Below are positions 1-8,715 of a stretch of DNA of 64,000 nucleotides, one piece after another. Position 1 is the stretch's first letter. Each line of letters begins with the position of its first letter. The DNA comes from Candidatus Rubrimentiphilum sp. GTDB taxonomy: Bacteria; Vulcanimicrobiota; Vulcanimicrobiia; Vulcanimicrobiales; Vulcanimicrobiaceae. The notes below the pieces were generated by a model. It was given only the letters and a program-made list of their open reading frames with translations, did not search any database and was not told where the DNA came from. A program made the translations under genes and the position numbers. The DNA lies in contig DASTDE010000001.1 of the NCBI GenBank assembly GCA_035710515.1, positions 310,001 through 374,000 of the forward strand, written 5' to 3'.

Positions 1-81
1 CTGAGCGACGTTGACGATGAGACTAAAGTCCGCTTTATCGTCGGCATCGACAAAGTATTTTCCTTGGTGCGATGGCAGTGA
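1..81 (+). CDS. C-terminal fragment of a gene entering from the left
   Basis: Frame 1 is open from the first base of the window to a TGA at 79-81 and encodes 26 residues ending in KVFSLVRWQ. The composition (SDVDDETKVRF) looks protein-like. Most of the gene would lie outside the window, so neither family nor function can be given. It could also be chance, since a 26-codon open stretch is short. Confidence 0.3.
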   Translation: MSDVDDETKVRFIVGIDKVFSLVRWQ

Positions 82-557
82 TCGCAATGGGCTGATGCCG
101 GCCGCAGCTCTTTTTGACTCGCGTTGTCAGATTGTCCCTCAGCCAACGAGCGCTGTTCTGGCACCTTCCTGCGGCTAAAAGTATGCAGAAGTTAGCGAAG
201 TTCGAAAATCGCGCATGCATCGATAACTTTGGTTAAATTCGGTATAGATTCAGGGGGAGCTGGGTGCTTTTGCGGGTCCCGGAGATGCGGGCGTCCCGGC
301 GGCAAAGGTGGCGATGCTGCGTGAAGGAAGAGGCGGGCGCGGGTTCGCGGCGTGCGATCGGAGATCGCTCACACCCGACGTCGTGGGCCCGCTCAAAGCC
401 TCACAATCGGTTACTATCAGGATGACCCAACCTTCTTGGACTCCGCGCTGCGCAATTTTTGCAGCCGATGCTGACCAGCTTCGCATTTGGGGTTCTGACA
501 AAAGGAGCCCTGCGCAAAGAAGAGTCTAGTCTGAGCGGACCCGCGGAAGCGTTGAAT
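82..557. other. 476-bp stretch with no supported gene
   Basis: Several overlapping short open frames exist on both strands, but none has a ribosome binding site, a recognisable domain or natural-looking composition. No RNA gene, repeat or clear terminator was seen. Confidence 0.4.
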
Positions 558-1226
558 TTAGAAACGATTGTTGCGAACGGCATTCTTTAGTATCTGCTGC
601 AGTCCAGTAAGGAAAATTTGCAGCAACTCGACGATCGGTTCGGGCTTCGGGTTGATCTTCTCGAGTTCGGCATCCAGCTTAGGCCCCAAATCTGGTCTAT
701 TGTAAATAAAGCGGCGCGGTATGACCGAAACGTTTTTAGTTAGTCCCTTCACCCCGATGGCGCCGTCCGGCATATTGATCATCTCGAATTGCGCCGAGCC
801 GCTCCCCATGTGAATTTCTACGCCAAAGCTATTGCTTAAGCTAATTGCCCGATCATGGAAATCGGTACCAGCGACGTCGGCATGAAACTTATAGAGCGGT
901 GCGGCCAGGCGCTCGTCAAGCCATGCGCGAGCGCCGGCCGGCTCCGCCGCCGCATAGAGATAGTTTCGAGCTGTCCTGCCCGCGTTCAGGCACGCCTCTA
1001 GGTCACGAAAGAATGCATTCTTTGATTCCTGCAATTGCGCTGCGTCACTGCGTGAATCGGCCGTCTGCGCCGCAGCCTCATGGGTGCGCAATAGGTCGAG
1101 GTAATGTCTGGCGTTACCCAGGGCACGTTCGATTTCGATAACGCTAGGTGCTCGAGCGCGTCGCTCGGCGCGCGATGCCCGCCCTACGCGCTTGTGTTCG
1201 ATGTCTTCTCGCTTTCCGTGCGACAC
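558..1226 (-). CDS. hypothetical protein, 222 residues
   Basis: No family was recognised. The protein is soluble and probably helical. Its first 28 residues are very Arg-rich, and the better-behaved part begins around VIEIERALGNARHYLDLL. A conserved-looking stretch at about 115-175 contains DFHDRAISL, MGSGSAQFEM and GAIGVKG. The only upstream start is a GTG at 1226 and no good ribosome binding site is visible, so the true start may lie further in. It is a lone minus-strand gene upstream of another unknown protein. I infer accessory DNA but cannot suggest a role. Confidence 0.5.
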   Translation of the reverse strand: MSHGKREDIEHKRVGRASRAERRARAPSVIEIERALGNARHYLDLLRTHEAAAQTADSRSDAAQLQESKNAFFRDLEACLNAGRTARNYLYAAAEPAGARAWLDERLAAPLYKFHADVAGTDFHDRAISLSNSFGVEIHMGSGSAQFEMINMPDGAIGVKGLTKNVSVIPRRFIYNRPDLGPKLDAELEKINPKPEPIVELLQIFLTGLQQILKNAVRNNRF

Positions 1227-1338
1227 TTAGGATTCGCTTGCTCATCGATGATTGCTTCGGCAGCGAGCCGCAGAAGCACGAAGACCACCGCGTCAAGGCT
1301 CACCATGTCATACTGAGCGAGGGCCAGCTGCCCACCGA

Positions 1339-2322
1339 TTACAAGGCGCCTTGCACTTTCCAAGACGCGAGCCTCTTTCTAACTGCTTCTTGGTAACGGT
1401 CGGTCGAGGTGATGCCGTCCACCTTTAGATCCTCTAAAAGAGCTGAATGTCCCGCGCTGTAACTTCGTGTGTGTCTTTCAACGCTGTCGAATTCGCAGAA
1501 ATCTTCGTGCCAATCTGACTGCCGTGCCATCGGCTGCGCATTACCAAGCGCATAAGTGTTCGTGAGCGTTGCTGGGTGCACGTACCCTGAGAGCATCGCC
1601 AGATACTGCGAATGAGGCACCAAACGGCCTATGCATGTCGGCGAATCAGGAAAAAGGCGTTCATCGTACAGCGCGATCATCAAGTCAGCGAAGTCTCGTC
1701 GTTGCCTTGCTCCAGTTGCCCCTACGCTGTTGTGTATGGGTATGCCGGCGACGAGGAGATCATAGCGCCAGCCAATGGCGGGATCTTCACTCGCGGTGTG
1801 TCCAATAATAGATCCCTCGCTGCCTTCGCCGTCAGAAAGCGTGAAGTAGAGCTCATCATAGTTCACGCCTGCCTCCAAAAACGCTCGCAGTAGCAAACGA
1901 CAGTCGTGATATTGGGCGCGCGTCCGAAAACGCGGTTGATCGTGCCCGCCCGACTCAAGCCACTCGGCATCCAAACTCAGCAAATCGCAGAGCCGATCTC
2001 CGTCAGAGAATGAAAGGGGCCGGTCACCGCGCAACTCGGCTTCAAGGACGCTCGGATCCTCGTGCCCGAGCGCGCGAGCGATCCTCGAAATCGTGGGAGC
2101 CGGCTGTAAAACCCGAAAACGTCCTAAGTCCTCAAAGTGTAATACCGCCGCCCGCGCACGCGCTGAGACCGCGGCTACGAGCGATTCGTTCGGACCGAAA
2201 ACTCTTCCGAGGAGGTCACGCAGATATGCTTCACGAGACCGCGCACCGGCTGCTGCTGCTGCTGCTTGTATTGAAGTAGCAATGTCGTCGGGGATATCGC
2301 GGATATTGAACGTAGCGCCCAT
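1339..2322 (-). CDS. FitA-like ribbon-helix-helix protein with large C-terminal domain
   Basis: Residues 1-40 (GATFNIRDIPDDI, then an Ala-rich helix, SREAYLRDLL) match the ribbon-helix-helix fold of FitA-type antitoxins: a beta strand with NIRD, then two helices. FitA is normally about 80 residues and sits beside a PIN toxin (FitB). Here it continues for about 290 more residues and no PIN gene is adjacent. Residues 75-130 (ISRIARALGHEDPSVLE, RPLSFSDGDRLCDLL) resemble a second helix-turn-helix. The rest is unrecognised. ATG 2322 is chosen because it starts the domain; an upstream ATG at 2358 lies across the operator. It is probably an autoregulated DNA-binding protein. Confidence 0.6.
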   Translation of the reverse strand: MGATFNIRDIPDDIATSIQAAAAAAGARSREAYLRDLLGRVFGPNESLVAAVSARARAAVLHFEDLGRFRVLQPAPTISRIARALGHEDPSVLEAELRGDRPLSFSDGDRLCDLLSLDAEWLESGGHDQPRFRTRAQYHDCRLLLRAFLEAGVNYDELYFTLSDGEGSEGSIIGHTASEDPAIGWRYDLLVAGIPIHNSVGATGARQRRDFADLMIALYDERLFPDSPTCIGRLVPHSQYLAMLSGYVHPATLTNTYALGNAQPMARQSDWHEDFCEFDSVERHTRSYSAGHSALLEDLKVDGITSTDRYQEAVRKRLASWKVQGAL

Positions 2323-2329
2323 AGGGGTA

Positions 2330-2350
2330 TGGTAGCATAAATTGCTATCA
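2330..2350. promoter_or_regulatory. FitA-type inverted-repeat operator
   Basis: TGGTAGCA-TAAAT-TGCTATCA is an inverted repeat with seven of eight positions paired per arm. It lies 8 bp upstream of the ATG of the FitA-like gene. The half-site TGATAGCA/TGCTATCA is, as I recall, the half-site in the gonococcal FitAB operator. Autoregulation by the downstream protein is inferred. Confidence 0.55.
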
Positions 2351-2514
2351 TTATGCAATCAACAGTCCCGTCGCTCAGGAAGGACGGGCTGCGAAAGCAA
2401 CTAGGCTGCTTTGGTGGAGTGGCGAGTTCTGTTCGCGGTTTTTCGAGAGTGATCAAAACAAGCGCCGGAAGCTTACGAGCAATCCGACGACGTCATGGGA
2501 CATCTCTCGATGAA

Positions 2515-3180
2515 TTAGGTGCGGGACGGCACAATAGGCGGCATGGAGATTGGAACAGCATCTACGCCACGATGAGTGAAGGCCAGTTGCTGCCCGGTGC
2601 CGGCAAGTGCTTCGTGCGCCGTAATGATAAGCGACGCTTCGAGGTCTAGATATGATGGTATTGCCACATTATGCAGGAAACGACAGGCGGCGTGATCGTC
2701 CAACGGGTCGATGCCGAGCTGCTTCAGGGTGTCCCGGTTGATCGCATGTATATTTTTCGGGTCCTTCCTCCAACTGTGAAGATGGCGCGCGTGGTTTGCC
2801 AGAGCGTAGATCGCGTCATTGAGTTTGACGCCACCGTACGTCTCGACGCCGAGTTTTCGACAATCTTTAGAATCGAGGTCAGCTTCCTCCGCGAACCGTT
2901 CCAGTGAATAGTCAACAATTAGCACGAAGGCGTTCGCGGCATCTTGCGATACCGACAATTCAATTGTCGACGACTCGGTCACATATCGCTCTTCCGCTTC
3001 GTGGCCTGGTCGGACCACATCGGAGCCATCAGGCCGATGGACGTAAAGTGCATCACGGCGCTTTCCCAGTATTTCCGATTCCTGCCAACTATTTAGGGAA
3101 TCGTAATACAGTGTTCGCAGGGTACTCCGTTTTGCTAGAATTGTCGATGCGTAGATCACTGCCGCTTGCACTAGGTCCAT
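2515..3180 (-). CDS. hypothetical protein, 221 residues
   Basis: A soluble, acidic, mostly helical protein with no recognised domain. Features include YDSLNSWQESE at about 26-36, an acidic centre (SLERFAEEADLDSKD) and a C-terminal part with NHARHLHSW and FLHNVAIPSYLDLEASL. The ATG at 3180 gives the longest frame. It lies between a secreted protein gene and the FitA-like gene on the same strand, but gaps of 69 bp and about 190 bp make a shared operon uncertain. No function is proposed. Confidence 0.5.
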   Translation of the reverse strand: MDLVQAAVIYASTILAKRSTLRTLYYDSLNSWQESEILGKRRDALYVHRPDGSDVVRPGHEAEERYVTESSTIELSVSQDAANAFVLIVDYSLERFAEEADLDSKDCRKLGVETYGGVKLNDAIYALANHARHLHSWRKDPKNIHAINRDTLKQLGIDPLDDHAACRFLHNVAIPSYLDLEASLIITAHEALAGTGQQLAFTHRGVDAVPISMPPIVPSRT

Positions 3181-3249
3181 GTTGCATCAGCTTCGCTTGC
3201 TGTTTCGAAAAGACTCCCGGCCGAAGGACAGGGCTTTGCGGGTTGGGGC

Positions 3250-3969
3250 TTATTGAGGGAGTTGGTACGTAACTTTGCCGTCCGCATCCAAGAACTGTAG
3301 CTCCGCCTGTCCGTCGTTCGTTACGAACATGTTGATGCGTGGCCGGCCCTTCGCGTCGTGCAGCATCACCCTTGACTGAGTGCCATCGTTACCGAAGAAG
3401 AAACGTTCGTAGATTCGCTGGTTTGGATATTTCGCGTGCACGGCTCGCTTCTGTGCGTCGGTTTTAGCGGCATGCCATTCCTGGCTAAAGGCCTGAGCTT
3501 CCGAGGTGCTGTTGTCGGGCTCGTTCCAGCCGATCATATAGGCGCTCTGGTGGCCATTGTCGTTGAAGGCGTCGACCTGCAGCAACTGGTCGGACTTGAC
3601 GGAGTCGTACGACAGGACGTTGCCGGATTGAAAACTTCCGTCCTTTTTAATGCGTCCGTTCCATGCGAGCGCGCCCTGTTCGTTCCCGAGTTCGTTGTAA
3701 AACACGATCTCGTTGTCATCGCCAGCGTCGCTCCGCCTGACGTGCTTTCCGTTGATGATGGCATCAGGAGCGTTGTCGTGGTTGGTGATGACCATCGCCA
3801 ATTTGCCCTCGCGATCGACGACGTTGATCTGGTGGAGGGTGACGGTATCGAACGAGGCGTTCTTGGATTCGTGCACGGCGCCGAGCAAAAATGCGCCGGC
3901 TGCGACCGTGGACACTAGTGTATAGACGCGCAGAATCTGGATCTCGCGCCGGATCGAATGTACTTTCAT
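3250..3969 (-). CDS. membrane-anchored periplasmic protein
   Basis: A single N-terminal hydrophobic segment (LVSTVAAGAFLLGAV, about residues 17-32) follows a basic cytoplasmic tail, giving a signal-anchor. The rest carries strand-like repeats of the pattern 'NVVDREGKLAMVI', 'NGRIKKDGSF', 'HDAKGRPRINMFV' and 'QFLDADGKVTYQL'. These look like successive beta units with a D-x-x-G-K turn. This resembles proteins annotated only as hypothetical in many genomes. The ATG at 3969 is natural. It is expected outside the cytoplasm; its function is unknown. Confidence 0.6.
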   Translation of the reverse strand: MKVHSIRREIQILRVYTLVSTVAAGAFLLGAVHESKNASFDTVTLHQINVVDREGKLAMVITNHDNAPDAIINGKHVRRSDAGDDNEIVFYNELGNEQGALAWNGRIKKDGSFQSGNVLSYDSVKSDQLLQVDAFNDNGHQSAYMIGWNEPDNSTSEAQAFSQEWHAAKTDAQKRAVHAKYPNQRIYERFFFGNDGTQSRVMLHDAKGRPRINMFVTNDGQAELQFLDADGKVTYQLPQ

Positions 3970-4303
3970 CGTTACCGGCCTCTTGATTTAGAAATGATTG
4001 ATTAGCGGAGTCTATCCCTGATCAACGCCTTTGTCAACTAACGAATTAAGTGTAAACCGGGTCTTTACGCGGCCGTGGGTCCCAAGCACGCGCGCGCACC
4101 TATTTCCCTGCACTAGGTGTACTTCTCACGGTTAAGCGTAATTTCTCAAACCTTAGGTGGAACTTTCAGCAGTCGCCGCCGGCTTTTCTTTTGAAAACTC
4201 GGGTGTGGGCCTTTTTGCCTAATAGGCTGGAGTTTTTGTTCCGTTAGGTCTACGATAGGGCTGCTCCCAGGGCTTAGTTCTGCGGAACGTATCGGAGGGT
4301 GTA
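3970..4303. other. divergent intergenic region, 334 bp
   Basis: This stretch separates a minus-strand gene from a plus-strand gene and must hold both promoters. An inverted repeat CACCTA/TAGGTG with a 10-12 nt centre lies near 4098-4120, and a further CCTTAGGTGG near 4151. It contains no ACTAG-N10-CTAGT box, although the gene to the right is a relative of one inside that regulon. Confidence 0.4.
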
Positions 4304-5527
4304 GTGAAGGCGCGCGTTTTCTTATCCGTCGGTCTTATTGCCATTTTGGTGACGACGTGGAGCGGCATGTCGCCCGCCGCAGTTGCGCAGGGAGCGGCGC
4401 AGACGGAGTCGCCGACTCCCATACTGGTATTAACGCCTGCGCCCAAACCCAGCAAGCCCCCGAGCATCATCCCATACTGCCTTGCCGTCAACCCAGCGCC
4501 AATCTTGGGCGATCCACTTGCGGCTTGTAACGCAAAAGAACGAGTCATTTTTATGATCGGATTGGCAGCGGATCAGGGAACGCGAGGAAGACTCGTAGCA
4601 ACGCTGACCGATCAGCTTCAAAATTATTATTTGGCAGACGACGCGAGGCTGGTTGCCGAGCCGACGTGGACTACGGACGATTTCGTTACCCAATGCGAGG
4701 CAGACCGCCAACTTCCCAACGCCCCAAAGGAGGGCGCGCTCGTTATTGCCGTAGTGGCACTCGCATCGGGATTGCATGACGCCTTTACGACATATCGCTC
4801 GAAAGTAGAAGCCGGCGTCAACGTGCTGTATGCCGATTGTGCTCTTAAGAAGAAGTCACCGCCGAAAGCTGATTTCGCAAAGTTTGTTCCTTCGAAAAAT
4901 CACGGAACGCTTAAGCCGTCTGCAAGTCCTAGCGCTGCCCCGGCGCCGCCGCCTGTCTACGCTTACATCTGGTCGTCCCATACGCAATTTGGCCAAGAGT
5001 GGAAGACGAGTACAAACACGGCGCGTTATTTTTCGTTCGTAACGGCGTTGTTATCGTTTGTCGCAATCTACGAAGCCTTCGCGCCGTCGAAGTCGTTCAC
5101 GGTGTCTTCCACGACAAGTTTTCCTTCGCCCACGCCGCCGCTGCCAAGCAGCTGGCCGTCATCGATGACCAGTTCATCGACGTCGTCGACGAATTCTGGC
5201 TTTGGGACGCAGTCGCAGGCTTTATTAACGTCGGCCGCAACGAACAGTACGGTGCTTCCGGTTATCCCGGCGGACGACGCTCAAGCTTGGAACGCGATCG
5301 AGGGCGCGGTATACAATATCGTTCGCGAAATGAACTGTGCCTGGCCGACGCCGACTCCGGGCCAGACGAACAGGCCTGGGCAAGAAACACCGATCCCGCC
5401 GCCTCCGAGCGAGCCAATTGCAGACGTCAAAAAGTATGCCGAAAGTCCTCCGCCACATCTTCCGGGGATGCCTGTCCAGGCACCATTTTGCAACCCAAAC
5501 TATCGCGTTAGCGCGTCGGCAAAATAG
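4304..5527 (+). CDS. secreted Pro/Ser/Thr-rich protein, 407 residues
   Basis: The GTG start follows a strong GGAGGG ribosome binding site. A Sec signal peptide (VFLSVGLIAILVTTWSGMSPAAVAQ) is followed by a Pro-rich linker, then a globular part at about 60-190 with scattered cysteines and the pattern 'TQCEADRQLPNAPKEGALVI'. A hydrophobic segment (FVTALLSFVAIYEAF, about 245-260) precedes a long Ser/Thr/Pro region. The order of parts is the same as in the secreted protein at 13223-14467, which shares the W-x3-x-F-x-x-QC ... GA(I/L)V core, so the two are probably distant paralogues. Function is unknown; it acts outside the cytoplasm. Confidence 0.65.
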   Translation: MKARVFLSVGLIAILVTTWSGMSPAAVAQGAAQTESPTPILVLTPAPKPSKPPSIIPYCLAVNPAPILGDPLAACNAKERVIFMIGLAADQGTRGRLVATLTDQLQNYYLADDARLVAEPTWTTDDFVTQCEADRQLPNAPKEGALVIAVVALASGLHDAFTTYRSKVEAGVNVLYADCALKKKSPPKADFAKFVPSKNHGTLKPSASPSAAPAPPPVYAYIWSSHTQFGQEWKTSTNTARYFSFVTALLSFVAIYEAFAPSKSFTVSSTTSFPSPTPPLPSSWPSSMTSSSTSSTNSGFGTQSQALLTSAATNSTVLPVIPADDAQAWNAIEGAVYNIVREMNCAWPTPTPGQTNRPGQETPIPPPPSEPIADVKKYAESPPPHLPGMPVQAPFCNPNYRVSASAK

Positions 5528-5729
5528 ACATCGGGAGTCTTGTCTAGGTAGAGAGCCCGGCTGTAGTCGCGACGCCGTGTCGCGAGACTATGGTCTCAAT
5601 CTGCGCCAGCCTGACGCTTAGTGATGTCGGATTTGGAGAGACCTAAGTTTCAAATGTTAATTAGTGGGTCGCGCCGCCGATTCGCAAGCACGAAATAGCC
5701 ACTAATGACCATCGTACCCGCGCGTTGCG

Positions 5730-6083
5730 CTACACCTTTTTCTTAAGGCTTGCGCCGGCGCGGTCCAGATCTTTGAGAGCCGCCTTCAGGCGTTTTTGAG
5801 CCGCGTCCACTGCTTGGGCGACCTGAGCACCCTGCCCGCCGACGTCGGCATAGACGACGTTTGGGATATCCAAGAGGCCGGCCTTCGCGGCAAGCTCGTC
5901 CAGAGAAACACCCAGAGCCTGCGCCAGCCGGCAGGCTGTTACTAGATTGATGCCTTCGCGTTCGCCCTTTTCCAGGCGCGTCAACGTGGCTTGGCTGAGG
6001 TGCGCGGCGCGGGCTAGCGTCTTGGCTTGCAGATTGCGTTGCTCACGCATGGACTTGATCGCGCGGCCGAGGGATTTGGGCAT
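5730..6083 (-). CDS. XRE-family transcriptional regulator
   Basis: A 117-residue DNA-binding protein. Residues 5-62 form a standard five-helix HTH: LGRAIKSMREQRNLQAKTLA, then SQATLTRLEKGERE, then NLVTACRLAQALGVSLDEL. The C-terminus is a short helical tail rich in Ala, Lys and Gln that probably helps dimerisation. The ATG at 6083 is natural. An 18-bp inverted repeat lies 58 bp upstream and is its likely operator. The neighbourhood (winged-helix protein, serine recombinase) points to the repressor of a small mobile element. Confidence 0.8.
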   Translation of the reverse strand: MPKSLGRAIKSMREQRNLQAKTLARAAHLSQATLTRLEKGEREGINLVTACRLAQALGVSLDELAAKAGLLDIPNVVYADVGGQGAQVAQAVDAAQKRLKAALKDLDRAGASLKKKV

Positions 6084-6140
6084 TAGGGCTGGTTTGCCAC
6101 ATCGGTCCCCGGTTCTCTACTGCGAAAATCAAGCACAAAT

Positions 6141-6158
6141 AATTGCCAAATAGCAATT
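6141..6158. promoter_or_regulatory. inverted repeat upstream of the XRE gene
   Basis: AATTGC-CAAATA-GCAATT is a perfect 6-bp inverted repeat in AT-rich DNA upstream of the XRE regulator gene. It is suited to autoregulation; the assignment is inferred from position and symmetry only. Confidence 0.45.
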
Positions 6159-6430
6159 TCTGAGAGACGGAGTGGCTTAATGGGAGATTGCCACAGTGCT
6201 CTTTGAACACGGCCACCTTCACCGGCGATAACCATGCTTATCGGCGGTTAGGATGGTTGGTCATCAAGCATAAAGCCACTGAGTCAGACCTCCATTTAGC
6301 TGGAAAAGCCTCTGAGGCTCAGCCATTTCTGCTGGCTGATAACGCTGAAGGGATGGCTGTTTTGGCGGTTCTGGACCGGATCGCCGCCCAACGTAAATCG
6401 GCGAAGCGTCGTGACGACAAGTAACGTGCG

Positions 6431-6859
6431 TCAGTCGCTGGGTGTAGTCGGCGCCGAGGTTTCGCCCGGCTTGGCCCGGACTCGAGCCACGCGAAAAGTC
6501 TCCGGTATGAGCCGCCGCGACGCGGCCACAATTTCGTACAGAAAGGCCAGGTCCGCGAATTGCAATTGCGGCCGGATTCGTTCGAAAAGCTCGGCTAGGT
6601 ATTGGTCGTCCTCGCGCTCGATTGAGGGGTTTCGTTCGGTTCCGATCGTAGCCCGGTATCGGCCGTGTTCGAGGCGTTTGAGGCTGCCTTCGCGGGTAAG
6701 GCGGGTCAGGGCGAAGGTGATCGACGAGCGCGTTTTCTCCGGAAGCGCGGTAACGAGCTCTCGAGCGGAGACCGTTCGGCCAGCGGCGACAGCATATTCG
6801 TACACCAATTGCGTGGCGGACTTCGCGCCCTCAGCCTCCAAGAGGGCGCTCGTTGACAT
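6431..6859 (-). CDS. winged-helix DNA-binding protein
   Basis: Residues 20-70 read as a winged helix: VYEYAVAAGRTVSARELV, then KTRSSITFALTRLTREGSL, then KRLEHGRYRA, the last being the wing. This layout resembles the N-terminal DNA-binding part of AbiEi-type antitoxins, though the C-terminal part (ERIRPQLQFADLAFLYEIVAA) is not that of AbiEi and no AbiEii partner is adjacent. ATG 6859 is natural. It is divergent from the serine recombinase, with a symmetrical site between them, so it is probably the local repressor. Confidence 0.55.
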   Translation of the reverse strand: MSTSALLEAEGAKSATQLVYEYAVAAGRTVSARELVTALPEKTRSSITFALTRLTREGSLKRLEHGRYRATIGTERNPSIEREDDQYLAELFERIRPQLQFADLAFLYEIVAASRRLIPETFRVARVRAKPGETSAPTTPSD

Positions 6860-6876
6860 TCATCAATATGTAGGAG

Positions 6877-6897
6877 TTGCCGATTGGCAAACGGCAA
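6877..6897. promoter_or_regulatory. inverted repeat between wHTH and recombinase genes
   Basis: TTGCCG-N9-CGGCAA lies in the 64-bp gap between the divergent winged-helix and serine recombinase genes. It is a plausible operator for one or both promoters. Confidence 0.4.
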
Positions 6898-6923
6898 TCC
6901 TCGGGAATCCGAGGGTCTCCTAG

Positions 6924-8369
6924 ATGAAGCAGCAGCCGAAGAAGAAGAAGTTCGCACCGTCCACGGCGTGGGCGTTACTTGTCGTTTCGGATTCCGGGCA
7001 AGCCGAGACGCTGCCGCATCAAGAGGCTTGGGCGCGGGAAACCGCCGAGCGAAACGACTGGGCGATCACGCGCACGTTTTCCGGCGTCTCAAGCGGAAAA
7101 CACGGAACGCGAGCCCTCGCTGGGGGGATGATTGTCGAACTCGAAGAGCTTCCGGCGGAGTCGCGGCCGCAACGCATATTGATGATACGCCTCGAACGGC
7201 TGGGACGCGGTAACGGGCTTGAGGCGATGGAAAGCTTTCTGCGCATCAGGAAGCTGGGGATAGTTGTCCACACCCGCCTAGATGGTGACGTCGGGTATGA
7301 CCGGGCGAGCGAGCTGCTTTTTCCGGTTCTTCGGTTTTTTATCGGAGGACTCGAAAACGAGGTCCGCCGCGACAAGCTGCACGCGCAATATGCGCGCCGA
7401 CGCGAAGCGAACAAAACCGACCCCGCGATTGCGTTAAGCAATCGCCCTCCCTATGGTTTGCAATATGTCAACGGACGCTATGTCGAGCATCTTCCTGAAG
7501 CCGACACGGTTCGCCAAATCTATGATCTACGATTGGAGGGCTATGGCAGTTATACGATAGCCAAACGCATTCGGGCGACAGCGCCGCCAATGATTCTAAA
7601 GGGTGGTCGCGCCGTTCCACAGGCCTGGTCGGCCGATCGTGTTCGCCAACTTGTCATCAAGCCTGCCTACCGTGGGACGATTGTTGACGTCGCGACCTGG
7701 CAGAGCGCGCAGCGCCGCCGCGAGGTTCGTCGCAGGACGCAGAAGATCGAGTATCCGCTCGGCGGCGCGCTCCAGTGCGAATGCGGCTACACCCTGGCCG
7801 GCCATACCGGCTCCAGTCGAAGCAAGGGTCCATGGCGCAACTATCATTGCTCGCACCTCGAGAAACACGACGGGCGTTCTCGTCACCACCCGATCGCAAA
7901 AATCGACGCACAATTCGTCGATCTGCTCCAGCGTCTGTCGGCAGACGACGCCTTACTCGAACGGTATGTTTCAAACCAGAATCAGGGCCCGAGCCGTAAG
8001 AGTCTCGCGGCAAAGCTGAGCGCACGCAAACGTGAATTGGGCGGGGTGGAGCGCAGCCGGCGCAAAATCTTCGAAGCATTCGAAAGCGGTGCGATTTCCA
8101 AGAGCGACCTGCAGTGGCGACTTTCGGATCTCACTGACGTCGAGCTCGCTTTGGGGTCGACGGTCGCCGCGATTGAGAATCAGTTAGTAACCGATGATGC
8201 CAGGACAACCAAGGTTGACCATGCCCGGGAACTAGTTAAAAAGGCGGCCGAACTCTGGCTTTCCGCTGAGATCGAAGAAAAGCGAGCGTTGGCGAAAGCT
8301 GTAGCAGTCGCGTGCGGCGGTTTAGTTGTCACGCTGGATGGCGTCTTGAGGGTCAATGGACGTCGCTAG
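6924..8369 (+). CDS. large serine recombinase, variant catalytic motif
   Basis: The domain order is that of large serine integrases: an N-terminal resolvase domain (about 12-150), a recombinase domain (about 165-270, 'NRPPYGLQYVNGRYV'), a zinc ribbon (CECGY ... YHCSH, about 285-315) and a C-terminal coiled coil. The catalytic serine is in VVSDSGQAETLPHQ, but the Arg that normally precedes it in the 'RVS' motif is Val here. The later 'DRLGR' motif reads ERLGR, with both Arg kept. Length (481) is normal. It could be a weakened integrase or a real variant. It is the likely integration enzyme of the 5.7-9.2 kb element. Confidence 0.8.
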   Translation: MKQQPKKKKFAPSTAWALLVVSDSGQAETLPHQEAWARETAERNDWAITRTFSGVSSGKHGTRALAGGMIVELEELPAESRPQRILMIRLERLGRGNGLEAMESFLRIRKLGIVVHTRLDGDVGYDRASELLFPVLRFFIGGLENEVRRDKLHAQYARRREANKTDPAIALSNRPPYGLQYVNGRYVEHLPEADTVRQIYDLRLEGYGSYTIAKRIRATAPPMILKGGRAVPQAWSADRVRQLVIKPAYRGTIVDVATWQSAQRRREVRRRTQKIEYPLGGALQCECGYTLAGHTGSSRSKGPWRNYHCSHLEKHDGRSRHHPIAKIDAQFVDLLQRLSADDALLERYVSNQNQGPSRKSLAAKLSARKRELGGVERSRRKIFEAFESGAISKSDLQWRLSDLTDVELALGSTVAAIENQLVTDDARTTKVDHARELVKKAAELWLSAEIEEKRALAKAVAVACGGLVVTLDGVLRVNGRR

Positions 8370-8715
8370 AGACCAGTCAACACTCGATAATATCGCACTC
8401 AGGCTGGTCGTTCGTCTGATGCAGTACATGAGTCTCGACGATGTTCTCGGGCTTTCATGGCAGGCGATGTTTAACGTCAAGTTCATTGGCGATAGTCTTG
8501 GAACCATTTGCGATCGCAAGGGACTAACGATCGGCCCAATTCCATTGGGGCTCGTCACAGAGGTTTGCAGATACCGAGTTGACCGCGTCAGAAGTGAGGG
8601 CTTCCGCACCTTTTCGAGTGCCTTTAAGGAAGTGCTGTTTACGATCGGATTGCGGCCGCTGGTCAAGGAAGATGTTTGGCGTGCGCTGGAAATTTCTATC
8701 GCGGACTTAGCTTAG
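8356..8715 (+). CDS. hypothetical protein overlapping the recombinase
   Basis: A 119-residue protein that starts 14 nt inside the 3' end of the serine recombinase gene and is probably translated with it. It is helical and moderately hydrophobic (LRLVVRLMQYMSLDDVLGLSW) with no recognised family. The C-terminus (SAFKEVLFTIGLRPLVKEDVW) resembles a small helical bundle. It converges with the next gene, overlapping by 9 nt. A role with the recombinase is possible from coupling alone. Confidence 0.45.
   Translation: MDVARDQSTLDNIALRLVVRLMQYMSLDDVLGLSWQAMFNVKFIGDSLGTICDRKGLTIGPIPLGLVTEVCRYRVDRVRSEGFRTFSSAFKEVLFTIGLRPLVKEDVWRALEISIADLA

Noticed and set aside
6188-6424. A 78-codon plus-strand frame
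   Set aside because: Only a TTG start, no ribosome binding site and no family; part of the complement also overlaps other frames. Too weak to call.
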